Source: Chitinophagaceae bacterium UBA3961
Lineage (GTDB): Bacteria; Bacteroidota; Bacteroidia; Chitinophagales; Chitinophagaceae
Reading direction: 5' to 3'
DNA length: 7,403 nucleotides
Assembly: GCA_002385265.1 (NCBI GenBank)
Contig: DGDD01000221.1
Coordinates: 1 to 7,403 of the forward strand
Shown here: positions 1-5,679 of the stretch, piece by piece
How the letters are laid out: the number at the start of each line of letters is the position of its first letter
How positions within the stretch are numbered: the first letter of the stretch is position 1
Position numbers and translations under genes: made by a program
Notes under the pieces: generated by a model
The model's input: the letters and a program-made list of their open reading frames with translations, nothing else
The model's database searches: none
What the model was told of the DNA's origin: nothing

Positions 1-19
1 CACGACGCTCTTCCGACCT
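1..19 (+). other. Illumina TruSeq adapter remnant (not genomic)
   Basis: The first 19 bases match CACGACGCTCTTCCGATCT, the 3' end of the standard Illumina read-1 adapter, with one difference (C instead of T at position 17). The match sits exactly at the contig edge, where untrimmed adapter is expected after assembly. Genomic sequence therefore begins at about position 20. Any start codon or reading frame that uses these bases is an artefact. Confidence 0.95.
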
Positions 20-1461
20 TGATTCCGGTGTTGGTAATGGTGTTATTGCTGTTCGTAAAGAACGGCAAGGGAGTCAATTGGCTGTCTTTCATCGGATCTT
101 TGATTCAATTAGGCTGGATCATTCATGTTGGAGTGGAAGTGATGATAGCGCAAGCCCGCGGTAAAACAGGGTTTATATATGAAGAGCGGTATCAGTTCTT
201 ACAGTCTCTTCAAAGTTCTTTTCATTTTGGAATTGATGGACTTAGTTATGTGCTATTGTTGCTTACTGCTGCTGTTGTTGTGGCGGGGGTGTTGATGAGT
301 TGGAATGAAAACAGACTTAGCAAAGAATTTCATTTTCTATTGTGGCTCCTAAGTTTTGGGGCTTATGGTTTCTTCTTGTCGCAAGATAGTTTTGTGATGT
401 TCTTGTTTTTAGAAGTTGCCGTATTGCCGAAATACTTGTTGATCAGTAATTGGGGATCTGGCAATAGAGCCAAAGCCGCCAACAAATTAGCGTTGATGTT
501 GATGTTGGGTTCCGGTTTTATTTTGGTTGGATTGTTAGGACTCTATTTTTCGACTCCGGGTCCGCAGCGCAGTTTCGATTTGGCGATATTGGCGCAGCAA
601 GCTTTTTCTCCTGAATTACAAGGATTGTATTTTCCTTTTCTCTTTATTGGATTTGGCATTTTTACCGCTCTGTTTCCCTTTCACACCTGGGTGCCTGATG
701 GTCACTCGTCTGCACCTACAGCGGGCTCGATGTTTTTAGCGGGTATATCCATGAAAATGGGTGGATATGGGTGCTTTAAAGTAGCCATTTATTTATTGCC
801 TGAGGGAGCCAAGCACTATGCACCTTGGATTGTAGGCATTTCGGCTATTGGTATCCTTTATGGTGCATTGGTCACCCTTCGACAAAAAGACTTGAAGTAC
901 ATGAATGCATACTCTTCAATAAGTCATTGTGGGTTTGTATTATTGGGATTGGGCAGTTTGAATGCAACTGCTTCCACGGGAGCGGTATTGCAATTGATCT
1001 CGCATGGATTGATGACAGCTTTGTTTTTCGGTGTGATAGGAATGGTGTATTCCAGAACACATACACGTGAAATTGCCGCCATGAGTGGTCTTCAGAAAAA
1101 GATTCCGTTTATCATTACATTATTATACATCGCAGGTTTGTGTTCTTTGGGATTACCCGGACTGAGTGGCTTTGCTGCAGAGATGACCATCTTTAATGGA
1201 ACTTGGGCTGCGGGATATAAATGGGCTACCATTGTAGCAGCTTCTTCAATTGTAGTAACAGCGGTGTATATTCTCAGAGCAGTAACAAAAATTGCGATGG
1301 GTCCGGCAAGTACGGATGAGCATTTTACGGATGCGAGTTGGCAAGAAAAACTGGGAGCCTTGGTATTGATCTTTTTTATTTTGGCATTGGGCATTTCTCC
1401 CAATTTATGGGTGAAGCTGGTGCAAGTAGATATTGTGAATTTATTAGGTAGAATGAATTAA
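19..1461 (+). CDS. nuoM: NADH-quinone oxidoreductase subunit M (5'-truncated)
   Basis: This is the antiporter-like membrane subunit NuoM of respiratory complex I, which couples NADH oxidation by quinone to proton pumping across the inner membrane. The 480 readable residues are almost entirely hydrophobic segments, enough for about 13-14 transmembrane helices; the family is usually near 490-510 residues. Recognisable parts are GIDGLSYVLL (71-80), LEVAVLPKYLL (131-141, with the channel Glu132), FPFHTWVPDGHSSAPTAG (219-236), Lys246 in the next helix, the SYSS/SHCGF region (near 298-306), and CSLGLPGLSGFAAE (375-388, Glu388). The lysine usually found in the helix before FPFHTW is a Phe (214). The frame is open to the contig edge and the apparent TTG start at 19 uses the last adapter base, so the true start is missing; probably only a handful of residues are lost. 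The stop is one base before nuoN. Identification is secure. Confidence 0.95.
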   Translation: MIPVLVMVLLLFVKNGKGVNWLSFIGSLIQLGWIIHVGVEVMIAQARGKTGFIYEERYQFLQSLQSSFHFGIDGLSYVLLLLTAAVVVAGVLMSWNENRLSKEFHFLLWLLSFGAYGFFLSQDSFVMFLFLEVAVLPKYLLISNWGSGNRAKAANKLALMLMLGSGFILVGLLGLYFSTPGPQRSFDLAILAQQAFSPELQGLYFPFLFIGFGIFTALFPFHTWVPDGHSSAPTAGSMFLAGISMKMGGYGCFKVAIYLLPEGAKHYAPWIVGISAIGILYGALVTLRQKDLKYMNAYSSISHCGFVLLGLGSLNATASTGAVLQLISHGLMTALFFGVIGMVYSRTHTREIAAMSGLQKKIPFIITLLYIAGLCSLGLPGLSGFAAEMTIFNGTWAAGYKWATIVAASSIVVTAVYILRAVTKIAMGPASTDEHFTDASWQEKLGALVLIFFILALGISPNLWVKLVQVDIVNLLGRMN

Positions 1462-1462
1462 T

Positions 1463-2857
1463 ATGAATGTAGCAAGTTTCTTTTCATTGATGCGATTTGA
1501 GTTGGTGATCACACTGCTCATTTTTGTGTTACTGATCGCGAAGATTGGAAAGGGATGGTCGTCGGCTACTGTATTGAATGTAGCTACTATTGGAGTGGCA
1601 GTGGCATTGGGGTGTATGGCATTGGGAACCATGAAAGGAAATTTATTTGCTTCGATGTTTCAGATGAGTGCAATGGTGATGGTTGAAAAAGTGATTTTAT
1701 TGCTTGCGATGCTGGTGTTTTTAGTATTGAACAGAAGTTTTATTGGTTCGCAAGATAACGTGGTTGAATGCATTGTGTTGTTATTGTCGTCATTATTGGG
1801 AATGTTGTTTTTAGTAAGCAGCGGACATTTCTTGTTCTTTTATTTGAGTTTGGAATTAGCTACGATTCCGTTGGTGGCTTTGTCGAGTTTTCAATTGCAA
1901 TCGCCCCGCAGTGCTGAAAGCGGCATCAAGTTTTCGTTGAATGCGGCATTTTCATCTGCGATCTTGCTGATGGGCATTTCCTTTTTATATGGCGCCACAG
2001 GCACTTTGGTGTTCAGTGAATTTGCATCGGTATTAACCGTTAATGCGTTTACTATCATGGGTTTTGTGGTATTTTTCTCAGGGTTGGCTTTTAAGATGAG
2101 TGCGGTTCCATTTCATTTATGGACGGCAGATGTATACGAGGGTGCACCGGTACCTGTCACTTCTTTTTTAGCGGCGCATTCCAAAGCAGCTTTTGGTTTT
2201 GTGTTGATTCCGGTGTTGTTTACTTTATTTGGGGCGATGCAAGTGCAGGTGCTCTTGGTATTGAAGATCGTAACCTTGGCTACTATAATTGTAGGGAACT
2301 TGTTTGCATTGCGACAAAAAGATGTGAGTCGCTTTTTGGCTTTCTCCTCCGTTTCACAAGCGGGGTATATTCTTTTAGGGTATATGGCGGGTTCTGATCT
2401 GGGTAATACCGCGGTTGTGTATTTTCTGTTTGTATATGTGCTGGCCACTATATTAATCTTCGGAATTGTTGGACTAGTTCGTTTGCAAACCGGCTATTTG
2501 GATTTGGAAGAATACAAGGGTTTCTATCATAAGAATAAGACTCTAAGTATCGGCTTGATTGTTGGCTTGGCAGTATTGGCGGGCATTCCACCAACAGCCG
2601 GTTTTTTCGGGAAATTGTATTTGATAATGGCCGGTGCTACATCGGTGAGTGTGGGCTATATTTTAATAGTGGTCATGAATTTGGTAATTGCACTGTATTA
2701 CTATTTAAGATGGGTGCGTTTGATGTTTGCGTCGGATCATGAAACAATTGAAGTAAAGGTGCCGGGAACAGTGCGTTGGGTGATTGTTGTTTTGAGTGTG
2801 GTATTAACGGTAATGGGTTTCTTTGGAGGATTGTTTGATCATTTCTTAAAACTCTGA
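1463..2857 (+). CDS. nuoN: NADH-quinone oxidoreductase subunit N
   Basis: NuoN is the third antiporter-like proton-pumping subunit of complex I, sitting in the inner membrane between NuoM and the NuoA/J/K/H part. The 464-residue product is complete and close to the family length, with about 14 hydrophobic segments. The residues known to matter in the E. coli protein all have counterparts: Glu131 in SLELATIPL, Lys156 in AESGIKFSLN, Lys211 in AFKMSAVPFHLW, Lys241 in FLAAHSKAAFG, and Lys384 in GIPPTAGFFGKLYL. The sequence VPFHLWTADVYEGAPVPV (215-232) is the family hallmark. The ATG at 1463 lies one base after the nuoM stop, with an AGGTAG stretch about 15 bases upstream, so translation is probably coupled. 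The order nuoM-nuoN at the end of the operon is standard. The downstream gene follows after one base. Confidence 0.96.
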   Translation: MNVASFFSLMRFELVITLLIFVLLIAKIGKGWSSATVLNVATIGVAVALGCMALGTMKGNLFASMFQMSAMVMVEKVILLLAMLVFLVLNRSFIGSQDNVVECIVLLLSSLLGMLFLVSSGHFLFFYLSLELATIPLVALSSFQLQSPRSAESGIKFSLNAAFSSAILLMGISFLYGATGTLVFSEFASVLTVNAFTIMGFVVFFSGLAFKMSAVPFHLWTADVYEGAPVPVTSFLAAHSKAAFGFVLIPVLFTLFGAMQVQVLLVLKIVTLATIIVGNLFALRQKDVSRFLAFSSVSQAGYILLGYMAGSDLGNTAVVYFLFVYVLATILIFGIVGLVRLQTGYLDLEEYKGFYHKNKTLSIGLIVGLAVLAGIPPTAGFFGKLYLIMAGATSVSVGYILIVVMNLVIALYYYLRWVRLMFASDHETIEVKVPGTVRWVIVVLSVVLTVMGFFGGLFDHFLKL

Positions 2858-2858
2858 T

Positions 2859-3140
2859 ATGGCGATCAATAAGAATCATGAATTTGAAGAATTGAATGGA
2901 GTGAAATGCGGCATCGTTGAACGTGGCGTATCGGAGCAGCGCATGCAGTATTTAAAAGACCTATTAGAATTCAATAAGTACGAAGTGATTGTGGTATCGA
3001 AAGGCGAAGGTGATGTTCCCATAACCTATACTGTAGGAGTAACCGATTATACTTTTAATCCGATGAATGCAGTATTTGGAAGGGTGTTGAAGAATAGGAG
3101 GGGTGAGGTTGTGGGGATTGAGGAATGGAGAAATAATTAA
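2859..3140 (+). CDS. Small protein of unknown function at the 3' end of the nuo operon
   Basis: A 93-residue soluble protein with no signal peptide or membrane segment. I cannot assign a function. Its ATG is one base after the nuoN stop, which argues strongly that it is real and co-expressed with complex I. Visible features are HEFEELNGVKCGIVERGVSEQR (split as HEFEELNG, 7-14, with a single Cys at 17), a probable helix (YLKDLLEFNKY, 31-41), a beta strand (EVIVVSKG, 42-49), and a beta-rich tail TYTVGVTDYTFNPMNAVFGR (56-75). From memory, similar short proteins with a TVGVTD..FNP.NA.FGR pattern follow nuoN in other Bacteroidota; this is unverified recollection. The stop codon and the last Asn codon lie inside a 32-bp AT-rich repeat that recurs downstream, so the native C-terminus may once have been different. 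A complex I assembly or accessory role is only a guess from position. Confidence 0.8.
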   Translation: MAINKNHEFEELNGVKCGIVERGVSEQRMQYLKDLLEFNKYEVIVVSKGEGDVPITYTVGVTDYTFNPMNAVFGRVLKNRRGEVVGIEEWRNN

Positions 3141-3165
3141 TAATTAATAAGTAATAATTAATAAT
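3134..3165 (+). repeat. 32-bp AT-rich repeat, copy 1 (contains a stop codon)
   Basis: This 32-bp stretch is identical to 4429-4460. Its core is a tandem pair of the 13-mer TAATAATTAATAA separated by one G (the only non-A/T base). It is full of TAA triplets in more than one frame and supplies the TAA stop (3138-3140) and last codon of the 93-residue gene. It contains no gene and no obvious hairpin of terminator type. Confidence 0.9.
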
Positions 3166-3429
3166 TATTCCCGGCAGTCAGGTTGATTGAATTACGGAGG
3201 CTAATCTGTGTGAAATTGTTTTAATTTGAGTTATCTGTGGTCAAAAAGGAAGTTTGCTACAGCCTCTCTTTGTGTAACTTTTCTCCCTTCTCTAACCTTT
3301 GTGAATCCCAAGCAGCGCAGCTGCGTAAAACTTAAAAACTTAATTACTCTATAACTCAAAACTCTGGGAAGCACTACTTAAAGTAATTTCCCTTTTTCCC
3401 CGTCTTCTTCATAAATCATACTTTTACGC
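3141..3429. other. Intergenic region with degenerate repeats, no gene
   Basis: About 290 bases between the nuo operon and the hydrolase gene with stops in all frames. After the AT-rich repeat it holds two spaced copies of an ATCTGTG motif (3204-3210 and 3232-3238), CTTTGTG motifs (3268-3274 and 3297-3303), and a perfect 10-bp palindrome CGCAGCTGCG (3316-3325). TTTG at 3269-3272 followed after 21 bases by AACCTTTG (3294-3301) resembles a Bacteroidota promoter (TTG, 17-23 bases, TAnnTTTG) with one mismatch in the -7 box; it could drive the hydrolase gene, but it overlaps the repeated motif and confidence is low. No intrinsic terminator for the nuo operon is evident. Confidence 0.6.
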
Positions 3430-4431
3430 ATGCTATCAGTATTTGGGAAGTTGCCTCAGGGCGCTGATTTAGAACGCATTCAACAATCGCCGAACTATAA
3501 AAATGGAAGTTTTCAGAACTTGAACGATACGCCGATGATGGCGCCGGACGCGAGTTATTGGAAGCTAACCAAAATGTATTTTAAGAAGCAGGTGGATCCT
3601 GTTCCTTTGCAACCGGTGCCCTCGGTACAAACCAATTTGCGTCAATTGAGTGATGAAGCGCAGCTTGTGTGGTTTGGACATTCTTCTTACTTATTAAAAG
3701 TGCAGGGGCTTACCTTCTTATTAGATCCAGTATTCAGTGGATCCGCTTCTCCTTTTTCTTTTCTTGTAAAAAATTTCAAGGGTGCCAATGTATACGGAGT
3801 TGATGAAATGCCCGATATCGATTATTTGGTGTTGAGTCACGATCACTATGATCATTTGGATTATAAGACCGTAAAAGCGCTCAAGAGCAAGGTGAAGAAA
3901 GTGATCTGTGCCTTAGGGGTAGGTGCGCATTTGAAGCATTGGGGATATGAAGCGTCGAAAATAACGGAGCTGGATTGGTGGGATGAATACCAAGATGTGA
4001 ATGGAGTGAAGTTAACGGCCACTCCGGCGCGCCATTTTTCGGGTCGTTTGTTCAAACGTGGTCAAAGTTTTTGGAACTCGTATGTATTGCAGTTGGGTGC
4101 TTCTCAAATTTATATTGGAGGTGATTCGGGCTACGATGAGCATTTCAAGTTGATTGGAGAACGTTTTGATTACTTTGATGTGGCGATATTGGAATGTGGT
4201 CAGTACAATAAGATGTGGAAGTACATTCATATGATGCCGGAGGAAGTGGCGCAAGCGGGGATGGATTTAAAGGCTGCTTTTGTGATTCCGGTGCATTGGG
4301 GGAAATTTAAGCTGGCCTTGCACCCTTGGCAGGAGCCAATTACGAGATTAAAGGCAGCTGCGGAGCAGCATAGTGTGAGAATTGAGGAGCCGGTGATTGG
4401 GAGGCCGATTGTGATAGAAAGCAAGAGGTAA
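3430..4431 (+). CDS. Metallo-beta-lactamase-fold hydrolase, NAPE-PLD/RomA-like
   Basis: A 333-residue zinc-dependent hydrolase of the COG2220 (Lactamase_B_2) group, which includes N-acyl-phosphatidylethanolamine phospholipase D, RomA and UlaG. The substrate cannot be read from the sequence. All metal ligands are visible: GHSS (83-86), the HxHxDH motif HDHYDH (137-142), His202 in PARHFSGR, Asp232 in GGDSGY, and His289 in PVHWGKF. Their spacing closely follows the metal ligands of human NAPE-PLD. The N-terminal part FGKLPQGADLERIQQSPNY (5-23) is typical of these bacterial homologs; in many of them a membrane helix or signal anchor precedes it, whereas here the ATG gives only four residues before it. 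An in-frame TAA at 3412-3414 rules out an upstream in-frame extension, and no hydrophobic segment is seen in other frames. The gene stands alone, and its TAA stop is the first triplet of the second copy of the 32-bp repeat. Confidence 0.9.
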   Translation: MLSVFGKLPQGADLERIQQSPNYKNGSFQNLNDTPMMAPDASYWKLTKMYFKKQVDPVPLQPVPSVQTNLRQLSDEAQLVWFGHSSYLLKVQGLTFLLDPVFSGSASPFSFLVKNFKGANVYGVDEMPDIDYLVLSHDHYDHLDYKTVKALKSKVKKVICALGVGAHLKHWGYEASKITELDWWDEYQDVNGVKLTATPARHFSGRLFKRGQSFWNSYVLQLGASQIYIGGDSGYDEHFKLIGERFDYFDVAILECGQYNKMWKYIHMMPEEVAQAGMDLKAAFVIPVHWGKFKLALHPWQEPITRLKAAAEQHSVRIEEPVIGRPIVIESKR

Positions 4432-4460
4432 TTAATAATTAATAAGTAATAATTAATAAT
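4429..4460 (+). repeat. 32-bp AT-rich repeat, copy 2 (contains a stop codon)
   Basis: Identical over all 32 bases to 3134-3165 and in the same orientation. It begins exactly with the TAA stop codon of the hydrolase gene. Together the two copies bracket the hydrolase gene and its upstream region as direct repeats 1295 bp apart. Confidence 0.9.
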
Positions 4461-4524
4461 GAAACAGCCGGCGAGAGCAAGAATGGAGAGGGGGAGGAAC
4501 AGGGGGATATAGGAAGGAGGTTGG

Positions 4525-4539
4525 TTTTGCAAAGCAAAA
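4525..4539. other. Small hairpin TTTTGC-AAA-GCAAAA
   Basis: Perfect 6-bp inverted repeat TTTTGC/GCAAAA around AAA. It is about 95 bases after the hydrolase stop. It lacks a following T-run, so it is not a convincing terminator. Confidence 0.4.
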
Positions 4540-4542
4540 GCA

Positions 4543-4582
4543 GTCGAGTCTATCCCGAGAGGAACGATACGGGACAGGCGAC
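4543..4582. other. Imperfect hairpin downstream of the hydrolase gene
   Basis: GTCG..TCT.TCCCG (4543-4557) can pair with CGGGACAGGCGAC (4570-4582). The helix has about 12 pairs with one A-C mismatch, one G-T wobble and a two-base bulge, and a 12-base loop. No T-run follows, so a protein-dependent or processing role, or a chance repeat remnant, are all possible. Confidence 0.4.
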
Positions 4583-4662
4583 AGCCGTTGCGGGAAGGGA
4601 GGAAATACAGAGAAGGAAGAGGGGCAGGAGCAGGGGGATATGAAACCCACAGTGGCTGCTAG

Positions 4663-4697
4663 CGCTGCGTTATCGCTGCGACCGCTGCGCCGCTGCG
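4663..4697 (+). repeat. Array of four CGCTGCG heptamers
   Basis: Exact copies of CGCTGCG lie at 4663-4669, 4674-4680, 4683-4689 and 4691-4697, with spacers shrinking from 4 to 2 to 1 base. This GC-rich array stands out in an otherwise AT-leaning contig. A related core (GCAGCGC and the palindrome CGCAGCTGCG) is found at 3312-3325 in the other intergenic region flanking the hydrolase gene. The function is unknown. Confidence 0.75.
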
Positions 4698-4950
4698 GTA
4701 ATGAAGCACTCCAAATATTCAGTCTTTTCCCTCTACCGCAAAGAAACAAAGTACGCAACGGTTCGCAACGAAAAGCTTAGTGAAGTTTCTGCGCACTTTC
4801 GGTGAATCCGCTTTGAATACCAGAGGCTAACAATGGGAATCTTTGGTAAAAAATAGGAGTTCTATAGTTAATTGGAGGCCATTTAACCCACTGATCAACA
4901 ATAATTTACCAGAAAATTGCAAACAATTTCATCAATTCATTAAGATGCCT

Positions 4951-4958
4951 TATTTTTG
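4951..4958 (+). promoter_or_regulatory. -7 box of the tRNA promoter
   Basis: TATTTTTG is a perfect match to the Bacteroidota sigma-A -7 consensus TAnnTTTG. It lies 9 bases before the tRNA, putting the transcription start just before the mature 5' end. A clear TTG -33 element at the usual spacing is missing; TTC at 4928-4930, 20 bases upstream, is the nearest candidate. Confidence 0.65.
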
Positions 4959-4967
4959 CCGCCCATT

Positions 4968-5044
4968 GGCGGGGTAGCTCAGGTGGTTAGAGCGTTGGAT
5001 TCATAACCCAAAGGTCTCGGGTTCAACTCCCGATCCCGCTACCA
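4968..5044 (+). tRNA. tRNA-Met(CAT), elongator type
   Basis: The 77 bases fold as a full cloverleaf: acceptor GGCGGGG (4968-4974) with TCCCGCT (5034-5040); TA linker; D-arm GCTC/GAGC; anticodon arm TTGGA/CCCAA with loop TTCATAA and anticodon CAT at 5002-5004; variable loop AGGTC; T-arm TCGGG/CCCGA with loop TTCAACT; discriminator A5041; and an encoded CCA at 5042-5044. It lacks the initiator marks (mismatched first pair and GGG/CCC anticodon stem), so it is not fMet. CAT could also belong to tRNA-Ile2 (lysidine-modified), but the E. coli Ile2 C4-G69 and C5-G68 pairs are absent (G4-C69, G5-C68 here), favouring elongator Met. The first acceptor pair is G-T, the seventh is G-T, and the last anticodon-stem pair is A-C. 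Confidence 0.93.
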
Positions 5045-5046
5045 AG

Positions 5047-5078
5047 AAAAGGAACTTTCGAAAGAGGGTTCCTTTTTT
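5047..5078 (+). terminator. Intrinsic terminator of the tRNA
   Basis: AAAAGGAAC (5047-5055) pairs perfectly with GTTCCTTTT (5068-5076), and the right arm runs into six T residues (5073-5078). It starts three bases after the encoded CCA. The loop contains the palindrome CTTTCGAAAG (5055-5064), which can form a competing small hairpin. The A-tract on the left arm could let it work in both directions. Confidence 0.85.
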
Positions 5079-5147
5079 GATTTTAGCTCTGTATAAAGAA
5101 TTGAAAACAAGAGCATTATAGGATAGTTTACAAGTGGCCACTAGAAA

Positions 5148-5167
5148 TAGCTTGATAGATCAGGCTA
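5148..5167. other. Hairpin TAGCTTGA-TAGA-TCAGGCTA
   Basis: An 8-bp stem with one G-T wobble and a four-base loop, 70 bases after the tRNA terminator. It has no T-run. It might be the remnant of a structured element, but nothing else supports a role. Confidence 0.3.
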
Positions 5168-5589
5168 AGCAAGTTTCAAAGCCTCACTAATTTAATTTTC
5201 CAACCGAGGCTAATTCACTTCTCTAAACGCGGTCTTTTTTTGGATTTGTTAAAGTGGACAAACAAGTTCACAATTGTTTACTTTTTATCAGAGAATCGAG
5301 CAAATACTGCAATTGACACCTAAAACAGGATCATTATTGTCTCATTTTAGAGTCAATAGCAATTGTAAAAATGACAATTATATACAGACATTATGAATAG
5401 GTTTATTGAATAATGTGATTCAATGAGCTGTAATATAATACAGTAAAGCATTTTGCTGAATTGAGTGTTGTGTAATAAGCTAAGCGAAATGCCTAATTGT
5501 TTTTTAGAAAATTTAGTATGTAGGATTAGTGGACTGATTTTGTAGGTTAAAATTTGCGCGAAAAAGGTGAAATTTTTCCTCAAATGGGG

Positions 5590-5611
5590 TTTACGAAATC
5601 CTTTTCGTAAA
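5590..5611. promoter_or_regulatory. Candidate operator or leader hairpin upstream of MIOX
   Basis: Perfect inverted repeat TTTACGAAA/TTTCGTAAA separated by TCCT, ending 68 bases before the MIOX start codon. A 22-bp dyad in this position fits the binding site of a dimeric regulator; as RNA it would be a 9-bp hairpin with a four-base loop in the 5' leader. No T-run follows, so it is not a terminator. No regulator gene is present in the window to pair it with. Confidence 0.45.
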
Positions 5612-5679
5612 TAAAGTAGTTCATCTTTAAAAAAATGTGAAAAAATAAATCCATTTTGCTTTTAATAAACTCGATTGCT

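Larger units (their letters stand above)
4487..4641 (+). repeat. Purine-rich 24-bp direct repeat, two copies
   Basis: Positions 4487-4510 and 4618-4641 match at 22 of 24 bases; both end in CAGGGGGATAT. The copies are 131 bases apart in the same orientation and enclose the two hairpins. The function is unknown; it may be an old duplication or copies of a dispersed intergenic repeat. Confidence 0.7.
4461..4950. other. Repeat-rich intergenic region, no credible gene
   Basis: About 490 bases between the hydrolase gene and the tRNA unit. Its first half is purine- and GC-rich and unlike the surrounding coding DNA; it contains the direct repeat, hairpins and CGCTGCG array listed separately. The middle (about 4733-4810) has a series of GCAAAG/ACAAAG/CGCAACG-like motifs and a GTGAATCC octamer (4802-4809) also present at 3301-3308. 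The end (about 4850-4950) is plain AT-rich sequence. Open frames here, including a 101-codon one on the minus strand, have low-complexity Ser/Pro/Arg-rich products and look spurious. Confidence 0.6.
5079..5679. other. AT-rich intergenic region, no gene seen
   Basis: Six hundred bases without a credible gene on either strand; the only sizeable open frame (76 codons, minus strand, 5353-5583) gives an AT-driven Ile/Phe/Tyr-rich product. It contains several short inverted repeats: TAGCTTGA/TCAGGCTA (5148-5167), AATTGT/ACAATT (5361-5366 and 5374-5379), ATTGAAT/ATTCAAT (5405-5411 and 5418-5424), CTGTA/TACAG (5428-5443), and the perfect palindrome at 5590-5611. Near-matches to the -7 box (TGGATTTG at 5241, TGATTTTG at 5535) lack a partner TTG at proper spacing. 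The MIOX promoter should lie here but I could not locate it. Confidence 0.6.

Noticed and set aside
4453..4758. 101-codon open frame on the minus strand in the intergenic region
   Set aside because: Its product is a low-complexity Ser/Pro/Arg/Cys-rich sequence produced by the G-rich repeats; there is no domain or plausible start context.
4968..5044. tRNA as an integration site with a duplicated 3' end
   Set aside because: I looked for a repeat of the tRNA 3' end nearby and for an integrase; neither is present in the window.
3197..5213. Octamer GAGGCTAA at 3197, 4823 and 5206
   Set aside because: Three copies of an 8-mer in noncoding DNA is suggestive, but the flanks are not similar and the spacing is irregular, so I do not treat it as a repeat family.
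5241..5248. TGGATTTG, and TGATTTTG at 5535, as promoters for MIOX
   Set aside because: Each has one mismatch to TAnnTTTG and no TTG at 17-23 bases upstream.
5353..5583. 76-codon minus-strand open frame
   Set aside because: AT-rich composition yields an Ile/Phe/Tyr/Ser-rich peptide without recognisable features; it crosses several inverted repeats and is likely chance.
5656..5679. Upstream TTG start for MIOX adding eight residues
   Set aside because: The ATG at 5680 gives a product of normal length and is the stronger start codon; the added residues have no family support.
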